Below are positions 1 through 10,306 of a stretch of 64,000 nt of DNA, in pieces. The first letter of the stretch is position 1; each line of letters opens with the position of its first letter. Below the pieces are notes generated by a model. It made no database searches. It was given only the letters and a program-made list of their open reading frames with translations, and had not been told where the DNA came from. Position numbers and translations under genes: made by a program. This DNA comes from Citrus sinensis (lineage: Eukaryota; Streptophyta; Magnoliopsida; Sapindales; Rutaceae). The stretch covers positions 6,678,001 through 6,742,000 of the forward strand of contig NC_068562.1 of the NCBI RefSeq assembly GCF_022201045.2, in the 5' to 3' direction.

Positions 1-398
1 AACCCAAATATCCTGTTTCCACTACACAGAAACAATAGAAACCCAACAAGTACCAAACTTTACACTCAATTGAACAAAATTTAGATAACAATCCTCTCAT
101 CAACTCAAAAACATTCCAATAATCAAGTATATAATAACAAAAACGCTAATTTCACGTGCATACCTAAACAAAGGCGATGACTAAAAAATTGATTTCTGAA
201 TTAATTATTTCCTCCCACAAATTATAGAAAAAGAAGAAACCGGACCTAACAAGAGGGGTTAGATTATAAATTAGGGGTATTGTCAGGGGCTTGATCGATA
301 TTTTGCAAAAAAAAAAAGGAGAAAACAGAAAAGTAGTTGGTATTGTAATATGTTTTCCTCTGGTTTCAGGCGGTTTTGGTGAAGAAGAATTATTTACA
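1..398. repeat. Left edge of duplication unit A
   Basis: This stretch is nearly identical to 15887-16288, the matching part of unit B, down to shared runs such as the A-run near 308. The match stops where the 399-3605 element is inserted and resumes at 3606. In unit B this sequence lies next to a decayed coding fragment (15480-15705), so the window probably opens inside or beside the unit A version of that gene. I see no complete gene here. The 74-codon ORF at 291-515 crosses the insertion junction and is not a gene. Confidence 0.85.
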
Positions 399-1255
399 GG
401 GATTTGTCCCCGCTATACCCTAAAGGTTAGGTATTTATCCAACTATACCTTTATAATTCAAAATTTTTTTTATATACCTTTTTCAATGTGCAATTATAAA
501 ATTACCCCAATTTAATTCTTCAAATTTCAAAATCTGCCTTCACGAGCTACCATACACAACGCTTGTCCTGCTGCTGCAAGTTCATGCTCCTGCTGCTGCA
601 AGTTCATCCACCATATTAAAGGCTACAAAATCACCGAATTAAAGGCTGGAAATTCACCGAACTAAAGGTCATTAACCACATTTACACTTATTTTTTACTT
701 TATAAAGAGAATTTATGGTGCATAATTGTTAGGGTTATATGCAATAGGGTTTTAAAAAACAAATTACCCACATGATTTTGGTCATTATCTTGCTTATTTA
801 CTGATAATCTTTCTTGCTGGTAATGTAATGAAGCTTCTTTAACTTGTGAATTTAAAATTGAAGAGAGTGAATTCATAGCTCTTTAATAATGGTTGTGGGA
901 GTTCCTAATTAAATATTATCCTTATGAATTTTCGGTTATGGCTACACTAGTTTATGCATTAGATCTTTATATAATTTTACTTATTGTTTGTAGTTGAACT
1001 TCATCCATGGGAATTATATATCAATTTTCTTCAACTGCGTATGCATTCATTATGCTACAATCTGGGTTTTCTCTATTATTTGTTGTAGAACCTTTATTTT
1101 ACAATTCTAATTTATTAACAATTTGCTATTTGTTTTAGCATAAAACTATTGATAGTATACTATTAATAAATCAACTGCAAGTAGATAAAAACAGTTACAA
1201 CATTTCGTAGATATATTTGCCGTTACTTGTTAAGAATATTGTCTGTATTTCGTAG

Positions 1256-1671
1256 GTGTATTTGCCAATATTCATGAATGATCATTGGGTTCTCGGTGTG
1301 GTCGATATACTTGGGGGCAAGATTTCTATTTATGACTCCATGATAGACTTAACAAAGGATTTAGTTTTGGTGAGACAATTGCTGCCTGTTGCAGACATGA
1401 TACCTCTAGTACTTCAGAAGATAGCATATCACGAAACACATCCAGACTGTAGTGAGGTTATTTCGAAAATTCCTTGGCCCATCGTGCGAGTGCGTGACAT
1501 CCCGCAACAAAAATCAGGGTATGTACTATATATATAATGTGTTTTGAACATAATAATAAGAATGATGATTTTTAACAATTGATTTATATGAATTTTTTTA
1601 GTGGTGAATGTGGAGCATTTTTGTTGCGGTACTTGGAGGTCCTAGTCCATGGACTTGATGTCAATTCATAA
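1256..1671 (+). pseudogene. Ulp1/SENP-type (C48) cysteine protease fragment
   Basis: Two plausible exons, 1256-1518 and 1602-1671, join through an AG acceptor at 1255, a GT donor at 1519 and an AG acceptor at 1601. The joined frame carries the C48 catalytic pattern: His in DHWVLGVVD, Asp in ISIYDSM, and Gln six residues before Cys in PQQKSGGECGAFLL. It stops at 1669-1671 just after the Cys helix. Only the catalytic core of about 110 residues is left. No N-terminal exons with a start codon could be assembled upstream. Ulp1-like domains carried by plant Mutator-like elements (KI-MULE, CUMULE) are established; that this is such a passenger is inferred from its location inside the 399-3605 insertion. 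Confidence 0.7.
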
Positions 1672-1924
1672 TGCCAACAAAATCATGTTACATAATTTCG
1701 ACAAGCCTTGGTTGTAAAATTATTTGGGCATAGGTCATGGAAAAAAACTTTGTAGTGTCATTTTTTGGATTAGGAGATGTAATAGTTGTAATGAGGATGT
1801 TATTGATATTTGATGTCATTAAAGACAATTGACAGCATTAATATATTTTATTTCTTTGTTATTTATATTAATGATAGATAAGATAGTTTGCACAATATAT
1901 ACACAAGGAATACACTGTAAGAGA

Positions 1925-2500
1925 ATACATGACTGCAGTCAGGTATTTGCACAAATACACGACTGCGGTCGGGTATTTGGAAATAAACATAATACGCTCT
2001 GTGACAAAATACTCGACTGCAGTCGGGTATTTGCACAGATACACGACTGTGGTCGGGTATTTAAAAATAAACATAATAAGCTGTGACAAAATACTCGACT
2101 GCAGTCGAGTATTTACACAGATACACGACTGCGGTCGGGTATTTGGAAATAAACATAATAAGTCGAGTATTTTGTCACAGATACACGACTGAGGTCGGGT
2201 ATTTGGAAATAAACATAATAAGCTCTGTGACAAAATACTCGACTGCAGTTGGGTATTTGCACAGATACACGACTGTAGTTGGGTATTTACAAATAAAAAT
2301 AACAAGCTCTCTGTGACAAAATACTTGACTGTAGTCGAGTATTTGCATAGATACACGACTATGGTCGAGTATTTAGAAATAAATATGACAAACTCTCTGT
2401 GATAATCGAGTATTTGCATAGATACACGACTGTAGTCGAGTATTTAGAAATAAACATGACTAGTTTTGTAACAGCCAAAATACACGATTGTACTCGGGTA
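1925..2500. repeat. Palindrome-rich tandem repeat (minisatellite)
   Basis: About six degenerate repeats of roughly 80-90 bases. Each is built from two half-units: one has a core like CGACTGCAGTCG and GGTATTTGCACAGATACA, the other ACGACTGYGGTCGGGTATTTGGAAATAAACATAATA-type sequence cut by CTCTGTGACAAAATA. The core is itself a near-perfect palindrome around a PstI-like CTGCAG. Because of the unit length several frames on both strands stay open, so the ORFs here are by-products. Isolated copies of the palindrome (ACGACTACAGTCGTGT and CGACTGCTGTCGTGT) recur at about 2890-2975 and 3078-3130 in the same element. Confidence 0.9.
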
Positions 2501-3605
2501 TGTGCACAGAATAAAAATTCTTTTCAATCATTCATTATATTGATGACACAATCAATATAGATTTTAAACATATCAAACTTCAAATAAATGAAACTAACTA
2601 TAGTTCGATTGCCTATCAAATAACACAAATCCAATAATTATTGAAATCGTAAATAAGTCGTAATATAATAGAAGTTATTTAACATTCATCATAAATTTTT
2701 GGCATATTCAACCCAAACACTCAGTCCATATTTTATAAGTCTCTGGTCGCCTCCCTTCAATACTTGTTCTTAGAAAGTCACACAAACATGTTTATTCATC
2801 TGCGAAACAAAAAGGTAAAAATTTATCACTAAATATGAAAGATATTAAAAAAATTAAAACAACAAAAAATAACAAGTATATAAGGTTCATAGTAGTCGTG
2901 TAACTTATTAACAATTATAGTATGTAAGTTTATACGTACATGTTAGTAGTCGTGTAACTTATTCACACACACGACTATAGTATAGTAATAGTAAAAGGAT
3001 ATATATAGTGAAAAATATATATTTTTTAAACCAATAGAATAATAAGGTGTCATAATAATTGAAATTTTTTGCACATTTTCACGACTACAGTCGTGTAAAT
3101 ACATACATACACGACTGCTGTCGTGTATGTCGGGTGCAGAAAAAAATTTGACAACAACTTCAGATTTTAACGAATGTAGTTATAAAATCCATCAAATAAC
3201 AGTCATATGATGCAAATGTAATGAAAATATGAGTTGCTTTAGTGTTTATCACAAACCAAACAAAACCCTAAAAATAATATAATGTCAACAAATTGAATAG
3301 ATAGCCCAAAATAAAATAAAAAAAGTTTCAAATACCTTATTCATGGGATGAATAATACACCCAACTGCAAACAAACTCAGTGCATTAGCTGTTTGTGAGT
3401 GATTTTGAGTGTGGTGTGAGTTTTTGTATAGATGATAAATACGTGAGAAGCAAAGAGTGTTGTGAGTTGTGTGTGTGTTTTATATTTTTCTTTAGGGATA
3501 TTTTAGACAATGTACCACATAAAAAGACATACTTAGATAATTTTCAAACATGTGGTATATTTAACTAAATACACTACTTTTAAGGCATATTTAATTAAAA
3601 ACCCC

Positions 3606-5464
3606 ATTTAGTACAAGTAATAGTGGTTCGTTCTGCTGTCACTAAACGACGTCGTTTGTTTTTACACCAAAGGAAAATTATCCCCACTCCACCTTTATTT
3701 TGTCATATAACCATTACGAAATTTTAATATGTTTTATAAATCACTTTTATTTCTAAATTTATATTAATTAACTATTTTGATATTAAAAATTTAAATAAAA
3801 TAATTATTCTACCCTTAAATAAATTAAAAAATTATTTTACCTTACAAAATTTTTTAAAATAAAAAATTTTATTATAAGAATACCTTTGAATTTATTAAAA
3901 CAAATAAATCTCAAAATTTAAGATTTTTATTTTTTAATTATAATTTGAAATGATAATTTTTGTAATTATATTTTTTTATTATTCAAATTTGCTCTACACT
4001 ATTATTATTTAGTGATTAATTTAAACAATGAAATGGTTTGATAATTGTGATAGTATGATTACGAAAAAAAAATATTTGAGATGAGAATTACGCATTTTTT
4101 AGGTCAAAAGGATTAAAAAATTAATAATATTTTATCAATTAATTAAAAGGTACTCACACATTTTAATTTTTTAAGAATATTTTATCAATTAATTAAATGG
4201 TAATTATAATTCTTTTATTTTCAAAAAATTTCTAGAATAAATTTTGTTAAATTTATCTAGGGTCAGAATAATCATTTTATTTAAAATTTTAATATTTTTG
4301 AAGTAGTTGTTTGATACAAATTTAAAATAAAGGTAATGTAAAAATCATTTTCCTTTAAAAAAAAATTATCCATACAGTCTCAAAAAGATTCTGAGTAATT
4401 GGGTCCGATTAAAGCCCAAAATTTGCGGGTTCAATGCCTTTTTAATGCCAATTCTTGCTGGTTCCCTCCCTGTATAAAATTTTGTGTTACTAATTATTAA
4501 TACCTAGATTATATTTCATTTTCTACACTTATTTGACATATCACAGATCATATTCTATAATTCATACCATAATTAATTTTATGTTAGCTTAGACGAGATT
4601 TTATTACGTGGGTATTCAAAATTAAAGAAAAATTGAGTACAAAGACCGTCGATGAAAAATAATAATCGTATGCTAATAATCGTAAATGTATTTCTTGAGG
4701 ACGATTGATTCACGAGGACTTTGTCAATTGTGTTAATAATATTAAAAACGATAACGACGATATGCAATAATTGCGACGATCGATACTTTGCTTTAACATC
4801 TCTCCGTTAATCCAGTTTTTTCATTTTCTTGAAATGTTTGAATGAAACTGCTGCCGAGTGCTGAAGTCTTCATTTCAATTTTCAATTAAATGGTTTTAAT
4901 TGCAATACACATGTAAGCATACCTCGTGTATCATATGTTGTAATAATTAATTGTTAAATCCAAGTTGCAATTGCTTCGCGTAACAAAGAATTGGGTGGTT
5001 ACGAAATTTTGAAAAAAAACATATGAAAAATATTAAACTCTAGTAGTCTAAGTAGTTATAAACAAACAATTTGCAATGAAGTTAAGAAGGACGTATTAGT
5101 CTTTTCATATATTTTGTCAAAATTTTATAGCTAAATTTTGTGTCAAAGCAGCATTATTGTTGTTTTGTATATTCTCTTTTTATAACCTGAGGCAATTAAA
5201 TGTCATGATTAAACTAGTCATCAATGAAATGTATTATTTTTGAGCATGTATACTTTTTTTTCTTTCTATTTATTCGATTAGTAAAACGTAAAATATAAAA
5301 AAATTATAGAAGACACAAAAAATTTACGTGGTTCGGTCTTTTTGACCTACGTCCACGGGCAATATTGGCCATAAATTTATATTAATAATAAATGAAATTA
5401 ACAAGAAAAAAAAATATTTTTTAAATTCTTCCAATTACACAAATAATAAACCTTCTCGAAAGTT
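3606..5464. repeat. Duplicated AT-rich intergenic DNA, unit A
   Basis: Aligns with 16284-18271 in unit B with many small indels and substitutions. No gene is seen. It contains the perfect 14-base palindrome AAACGACGTCGTTT at 3644-3657 (also at 16320-16333 in unit B). Near 5325-5365 is a short conserved block, TACGTGGTTCGG-like then CCTACGTCCACGGG, also in unit B at about 18127-18165. That block resembles fragments common in plant retroelement ends, but I could not assign it. Confidence 0.75.
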
Positions 5465-5480
5465 AAAAGAAGAAGAAGTT

Positions 5481-5811
5481 TTTTTTTTTTTTTTAGACTG
5501 ATTAATCATCAGATTACTGCATTACACAGATATTTACAACAACTGCTTATTGTAGCAGAGGTATTACACTGATATTTACAATCAGATATACATGATTGGG
5601 ACTTACATTATTACAATGAATTCTATGAAGTACATGCCCAATACAAATAACCCCTCACAGGAGAGGATGTCCATACTCCACTTGCATTTCGCAAGGGAGA
5701 AGGATATAAAGAACATTTAGCCCCCACAATGCTTTTGTGGGGGCTAGAACCGCTGCCCTCACAATGCTTGTGAGGGCAGCAGCCCACCACTTCGGCCAAG
5801 GCCGAAGTGGC
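5481..5811 (-). mobile_element. Short non-LTR retroposon (SINE-like) with three 5' hairpins
   Basis: Absent from the matching site in unit B (18272). It is flanked by a perfect 16 bp target-site duplication, AAAAGAAGAAGAAGTT, at 5465-5480 and 5812-5827. A T-run at 5481-5494 is the poly(A) tail of a minus-strand insert. Read on minus, the 5' end carries three consecutive near-perfect hairpins: CCACTTCGGCC/GGCCGAAGTGG, GCTGCCCTCACAA/TTGTGAGGGCAGC and TAGCCCCCACAA/TTGTGGGGGCTA. A GGTTCTAGCC stretch between the last two is only loosely like a pol III B box. Long duplication plus poly(A) points to target-primed reverse transcription. Whether it is a true SINE or a retrocopied transcript piece is open. 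No coding capacity. Confidence 0.82.
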
Positions 5812-6494
5812 AAAAGAAGAAGAAGTTACTCCTGTACGCTAGTAGCATTCTCCATATGCATGTATATCCTGAAATCAAAAGAACTGTTTAATTAGTATGC
5901 TTTAAATTAGAACAAGTAGAAAATTAGAACAAGATCATATGAGAAACATGGGCTTTATAACGAATATCTAAAACTAACCCGAAACATGTCATCAGCCAAG
6001 AACATATTGATGTTGAACGTAAATATGTAATGTAGTATCCCCCTTCTGCTTCTGCAAAATGCAATCAACATTAATTTAGAATTCATAATAATTAAACACT
6101 ACTCATAACATATGCTGTGATTTAGTACTAGTTATATATTAATAATAAGTTACCACCAACCAATCTCAATTGCACAACACATTCAGCTTCTTTTTTTAAG
6201 TTTGCTTTTAGTTTGGCTAGATGTACATATACAATCTGCGTAGTGGCCTTTTCTTTTAGTTTAACAGATCATAATAAATAAATAATGTGGCAGATACATT
6301 TAAAGCATGATTGCAAGGAAAGAGAAATTAAAAAAAAAACTTCAAGACTGATTTACATATTATGTAACTTATTATTAATAGACATTAATTTCTGACCAAT
6401 CTTGAACCAACTTATTCACAGACGTACATATATAATTAATAAACGAGATGATATGGTTTAGAAATTACCTGAAGATTGTTTGATTCGAGGATCT

Positions 6495-9452
6495 TTACAA
6501 ACTTCCCTGTGCAGCTGGACCATGAAGAGTAAAACTAATGTTGGGAACGTGAGAAATTTTTGGCCACTCTGGTCCTGTCTCCATGTTGTATCGATTGTTA
6601 AGATGACGAGAATAATATATTAACAACTTATCTAGTGATGTTGATCCGAGAATGTAGTCTGGCAGTGCCTTTAATTCGGGGGACCAACAAATCGACAAGT
6701 GACGAAGACGTGGCATAATTGTTTTTCCTCCGGCAATCTCGCAATCATCCCACTCTTCCCATTTTTCCATATCCAAGAATTCGAGTGTTTCTAACCTGGG
6801 AAAGGCGGTGTCCCTAATAATTGATGATGCTGTCTCAGCTTGATCAGCTCGAGCTTGGTGGTCTTCTGCTATTCCCAAAAATCCATTACCAAGTCTTTTT
6901 ACACTTGACATACCCTCTAAAACGAGTGTTTCAAGACAAGGCAACTTTCCCAAAGGAGGCAGACATTCACACTCGTTGCAAAAACGTAAAGTCAGCACCC
7001 TCAGCTTGGCTAATGAGAGCATCCAATCCGAGGTCGGGGATATGGTGTCACCTGCATATCCATAAATTCCTAATTTCTCTAAACTTGGAGGCGGCTGCAA
7101 GCATTCAAGAACTACTCGATGATCCTTTGTTTTCGTCGTAGAATCAAACCGTAAATGCAGATCAACCAATTTCATCTTGCTCTTGAGATCTACTTTCTCA
7201 TCATCATTATCATCACCAAGATCTCTCTCATTTCCCAACCCTCTTAATGTAAGAGACCCCTCAAGGTGTTTCAACTTGTTCAGGCTTTTAAGACTACTAC
7301 ATGCTTTGCTGCTCTTGCCTCCACTTGCCGCGAATGCCCCTAACGTTCGAAGACCAGTCAATCTCTCCATTCCCCTGGGCATGTAACTTAATCTACTCCA
7401 TTCCTCTTTAGAGTTCATTAAATGCCTCAAGTTGATTAACTGTCCGATTCTTTCAGGTAATCTTTTTAGATAGTGACAAAGACTCACATCTAAGGTTTGT
7501 AAATTGCATAATTCACACAATGCCTCTGGCAATTCTTTTATCCATGGATTCTCACCCAAAGCAAGATACCTCAAATGTATCAACTTCTTTATTCCTTTTG
7601 GAATTTGTCCAACTGGTAGACCATCAATCGACCTCAGACAAGTCAGCCGATCAAATAACTTTGAAAGAGCTATTCTCGGCTTAAAACTTAGCCGTTGATC
7701 AAGCACAAGACTACGTAATTTTGTTTCATCATAAACCATGGAAGGAAACGGCACCATTTCAGACCTCGTTTCCCCTGTAATCATTAAATGTCGAGCTTTC
7801 CAACTAGGAAGTTGTAATCGGGACTTATTAACATCTAGAGCACTACATTCAGTTTTTGTGAGAAACTGACTGAAATCATGCACCATATCGTGCATCTGGC
7901 AACTTATTATCTTGCCACCATCATGTTCACTTCTCTCAAAATCTTGAAATAACGAACGCATAGCTAAGTTCTCAAAATATCCTTCACCAACTACCATATC
8001 TTCTCTTCCTTTTACTTTAAGATAATCTTGAGCCATCCACAATCTGATCAACTTATCTTTTTCTAACCTCGAGTCTTTTGGAAAAATAGCACAATACGAA
8101 AAGCATTTTTTCAATGGAGGAGGCAAATCGAGATAGCTTAACAACAAGGGCCCTAAAAGCCCTTCATCTAGCTCTTCTAATTCCCACAATTCATTCTCCA
8201 AGACTCTTTGCCATTCTTCAATTTTTCCTTTAAAACGCAAGAGACTCCCTAAAGTCTTGACTGCAAGAGGCAAGCCTTTGCACTTACTTACAATTTGTCT
8301 ACCAATATTTTCAAATTTTTCACACTCTTCAATATCTAACCTTCTAGAAAGTGCAAGTTGACTAAAAATTGACCAACAATCCTCATCAGATAATAATTCT
8401 ATTGGAATTATGTTGAACTTAGTGGTTCCGATGGCAATAGCAGCCTTTTCATTACGTGTGGTTACTAAAATTCTACTTTCTTTAGAACCACATCTAAGAC
8501 AACCCAATAATTGCTCCCAATTTTGTGGTTCTTCAGTCCACACATCATCAAGGACAAGAAAAAATTTCTTGCCCTCAATAGATTCGCGTAGTTGCTTTAA
8601 CACAGTTTCTGATTCAACCGCATTAGTGGCAGAGCCTTTTAAAGACTCAAGAATTGCCTTTGCAATTCTAATATCGTCAAAAGGCTCAGAGACACAAACC
8701 CATATCTTTTCATTGAAATGGTTCCTCACTTCATTATCATTGAAAATTAGTTTAGCAAGAGTGGTCTTTCCGATTCCACCCATACCTGTAATTGAAATTA
8801 TTGTAGGGCGCTGGGTAGGCACTTGACTAGAACTAGCAGCACTAGCAGTACTGCTCTCACTCCCACTCATTAACAAGCTTGCTACCTTATTCTGGAGGTG
8901 GTTTCTTCCACGTATCTCATAAGATTCATCAAGAAAAGAGGTAGTGCTTGGTCGAGATGCTACCTTCCCGGATCCCAGCTCCCTCGAGATAATAAACCCG
9001 TAGGCATTTATATCCCTAACAATATTGTCTAGCTTCTTATCTACATTCTTTATCTTGGTAGCAATGTTATGCCGCTGGACTAGTTGCCCAGGAGAAAACC
9101 AGTAAGAAGGGATGATGAAGGAAGGACGTACCGTTCTCATAGGCTGAGAAACATTTGCATCTCCAGATGATCTCTTCATTTGCAGCTTCCGGATAGCAGT
9201 GTTCCACTCATCCAACACATCTTCCATGTCGTAGGATGCGTGCTTAAGATCATCCAACCAAACTCTCACTGCAGTCTCCTTCATTTGTCTTTTTTCTGCA
9301 TCTTCAACAACAGCTTTAATCAAATGGAAACGGCGGTGGAGATTTTCGACTTCCTCCTCGGCGCCAGCAATTAGTCTGACCCCTGCAGCTGTTTGTTCAA
9401 CAAGGATTAAAGCCAGTTGCTCCAAGATTGTGGAGACAATAGCTTCAGCCAT
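6495..9452 (-). CDS. CC-NBS-LRR disease resistance protein, copy A
   Basis: Intracellular immune receptor of the plant NLR class (RGA2/RGA3-like). Such proteins bind ATP/ADP and trigger defence on sensing a pathogen effector. The coding region is a single exon of 985 aa. I start at 9452 (MAEAIVSTILEQL), because the extra codons upstream begin with TTG. An N-terminal coiled coil with MEDVLDEW is at about residues 76-83. The P-loop GMGGIGKTT is at about 223, kinase-2 LVLDDVW at about 299, RNBS-B SRILVTT at about 326, GLPL at about 393 and MHD at about 520. Leucine-rich repeats of the LxxLxxL type run from about 570 to the end. All key residues are present, so it looks functional. After the stop the 3' UTR has two likely introns (6052-6468 and 5869-5978), kept in copy B. 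A TATA box lies about 100 bases upstream. Confidence 0.95.
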   Translation of the reverse strand: MAEAIVSTILEQLALILVEQTAAGVRLIAGAEEEVENLHRRFHLIKAVVEDAEKRQMKETAVRVWLDDLKHASYDMEDVLDEWNTAIRKLQMKRSSGDANVSQPMRTVRPSFIIPSYWFSPGQLVQRHNIATKIKNVDKKLDNIVRDINAYGFIISRELGSGKVASRPSTTSFLDESYEIRGRNHLQNKVASLLMSGSESSTASAASSSQVPTQRPTIISITGMGGIGKTTLAKLIFNDNEVRNHFNEKIWVCVSEPFDDIRIAKAILESLKGSATNAVESETVLKQLRESIEGKKFFLVLDDVWTEEPQNWEQLLGCLRCGSKESRILVTTRNEKAAIAIGTTKFNIIPIELLSDEDCWSIFSQLALSRRLDIEECEKFENIGRQIVSKCKGLPLAVKTLGSLLRFKGKIEEWQRVLENELWELEELDEGLLGPLLLSYLDLPPPLKKCFSYCAIFPKDSRLEKDKLIRLWMAQDYLKVKGREDMVVGEGYFENLAMRSLFQDFERSEHDGGKIISCQMHDMVHDFSQFLTKTECSALDVNKSRLQLPSWKARHLMITGETRSEMVPFPSMVYDETKLRSLVLDQRLSFKPRIALSKLFDRLTCLRSIDGLPVGQIPKGIKKLIHLRYLALGENPWIKELPEALCELCNLQTLDVSLCHYLKRLPERIGQLINLRHLMNSKEEWSRLSYMPRGMERLTGLRTLGAFAASGGKSSKACSSLKSLNKLKHLEGSLTLRGLGNERDLGDDNDDEKVDLKSKMKLVDLHLRFDSTTKTKDHRVVLECLQPPPSLEKLGIYGYAGDTISPTSDWMLSLAKLRVLTLRFCNECECLPPLGKLPCLETLVLEGMSSVKRLGNGFLGIAEDHQARADQAETASSIIRDTAFPRLETLEFLDMEKWEEWDDCEIAGGKTIMPRLRHLSICWSPELKALPDYILGSTSLDKLLIYYSRHLNNRYNMETGPEWPKISHVPNISFTLHGPAAQGSL

Positions 9453-9559
9453 GGTCAAAGATGGTTATTGAATTTGATCTAAGCAAGTAGGTAGTTTCAA
9501 GTCTTTGTTTTGGTTTGCTTTGGCTGTGATAATTCTGCACATGAACTTCCATTTGGGGG

Positions 9560-9567
9560 TATTTATA
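9560..9567 (-). promoter_or_regulatory. TATA box of NLR copy A
   Basis: TATAAATA on the minus strand, about 108 bases upstream of the ATG at 9452. The same box sits at the same place upstream of copy B. Sequence similarity between the two units ends just upstream, after CAGTAAT on the plus strand, so the two genes share a core promoter but not distal promoter sequence. Confidence 0.6.
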
Positions 9568-10306
9568 GACAGGGCAGTAATGTTTGTCAGCTTATCTTCT
9601 ACACTGTTATAATATACACGTAATTTTTTGATATTGCAAAATGGCAGTATATTAGCACTTAATCTTTTGATAAAACCAAGTTTTGGATCAGTATGAATTT
9701 ATATTAATTCTTTTTCCCCTCTTTTGTCATGTCTTTCAAATTTTTCCAAGTCCATTGAAATCGACGGTTTGGATTATTTTTCCTATTTATAATTAGTGGA
9801 TACTGGAAAAGTAATCACCAAATCATATAGAACAAAATTATAATGACAAAGTCTCTTCTCTTCTTCTAGAAAGTGATTATCTCATTGCAACCAAAAAAAA
9901 AAAAAAAATCATATGGTTAATCAGTAATTAATGCAAGAACTATTATTAATTTAAAGTGTAGAATTAAATTAACCAAACGCGACTTCTTGAGTAAGTGCTT
10001 GCGAAATCAAATACTAAAACCTCCAAAATCTCACGAGATCATGATTTCAGAAAGATGAATGTGGCTGTATTATGATTTGTTTAAAACCTTCATTATATAT
10101 TATGATTTGTTTAAAATTAAGAAATACCCAAAAAGTAGAATGCATGAACCAAATATTGCAAGTCACAATACTTCAAGAATGAGCTGTTCTTATGTAGTAG
10201 ATATACATAATCAGAACTTGTTGAGCATGTGCATGCATGTGGCTAAATTTAGCAAGTGGCCGACAAGAATCAGCTGTTAATATTTCGTAGATATATCAAT
10301 CCGTAC
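9568..10306. other. Upstream intergenic DNA of NLR copy A
   Basis: No gene seen. From about 9838 it again aligns with unit B (about 23979-24295). The blocks around 10170-10254 and 10267-10345 are a local direct duplication carrying TTGTTGAGCATGTGCATGCA and GTGGCTAAATTTAGC. Unit B has only one undivided version of the flanking sequence and lacks that motif. Confidence 0.6.

Larger units (their letters stand above)
399..3605. mobile_element. Mutator-like element remnant with Ulp1 protease fragment
   Basis: Unit B (around 16285) lacks this 3.2 kb block, so it is an insertion in unit A or a loss from B. The left end starts GGGATTTG. The reverse complement of the right end starts GGGGTTTT, and both continue with alignable AT-rich sequence (a ...TATACC... 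block about 45 bases in on each side), as in degenerate Mutator-type inverted repeats. ATTTA abuts both ends (left ATTTACA, right ATTTA), which looks like an eroded target-site duplication, but a clean 9 bp copy is not visible. Inside are a two-exon Ulp1-like protease fragment on plus and a palindromic minisatellite. No transposase is recognisable, so it is non-autonomous. Its Ulp1 piece is not closely similar to the one at 55849-59873. Confidence 0.72.

Noticed and set aside
1868-2419. 183-codon minus-strand ORF with repeated peptide in the minisatellite, plus three overlapping plus-strand ORFs
   Set aside because: The tandem repeat lacks stops in several frames on both strands, so the ORFs are a by-product. 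There is no start context or known motif.
1925-2500. Possible CRISPR-like array
   Set aside because: Repeats are about 80-90 bases and degenerate with no unique spacers, and the genome is clearly a plant nuclear one.
8410-8826. Antisense ORF of 138 codons inside NLR copy A (and its twin at 20871-21287)
   Set aside because: Mirrors the conserved NB-ARC coding sequence on the opposite strand and shows no domain.
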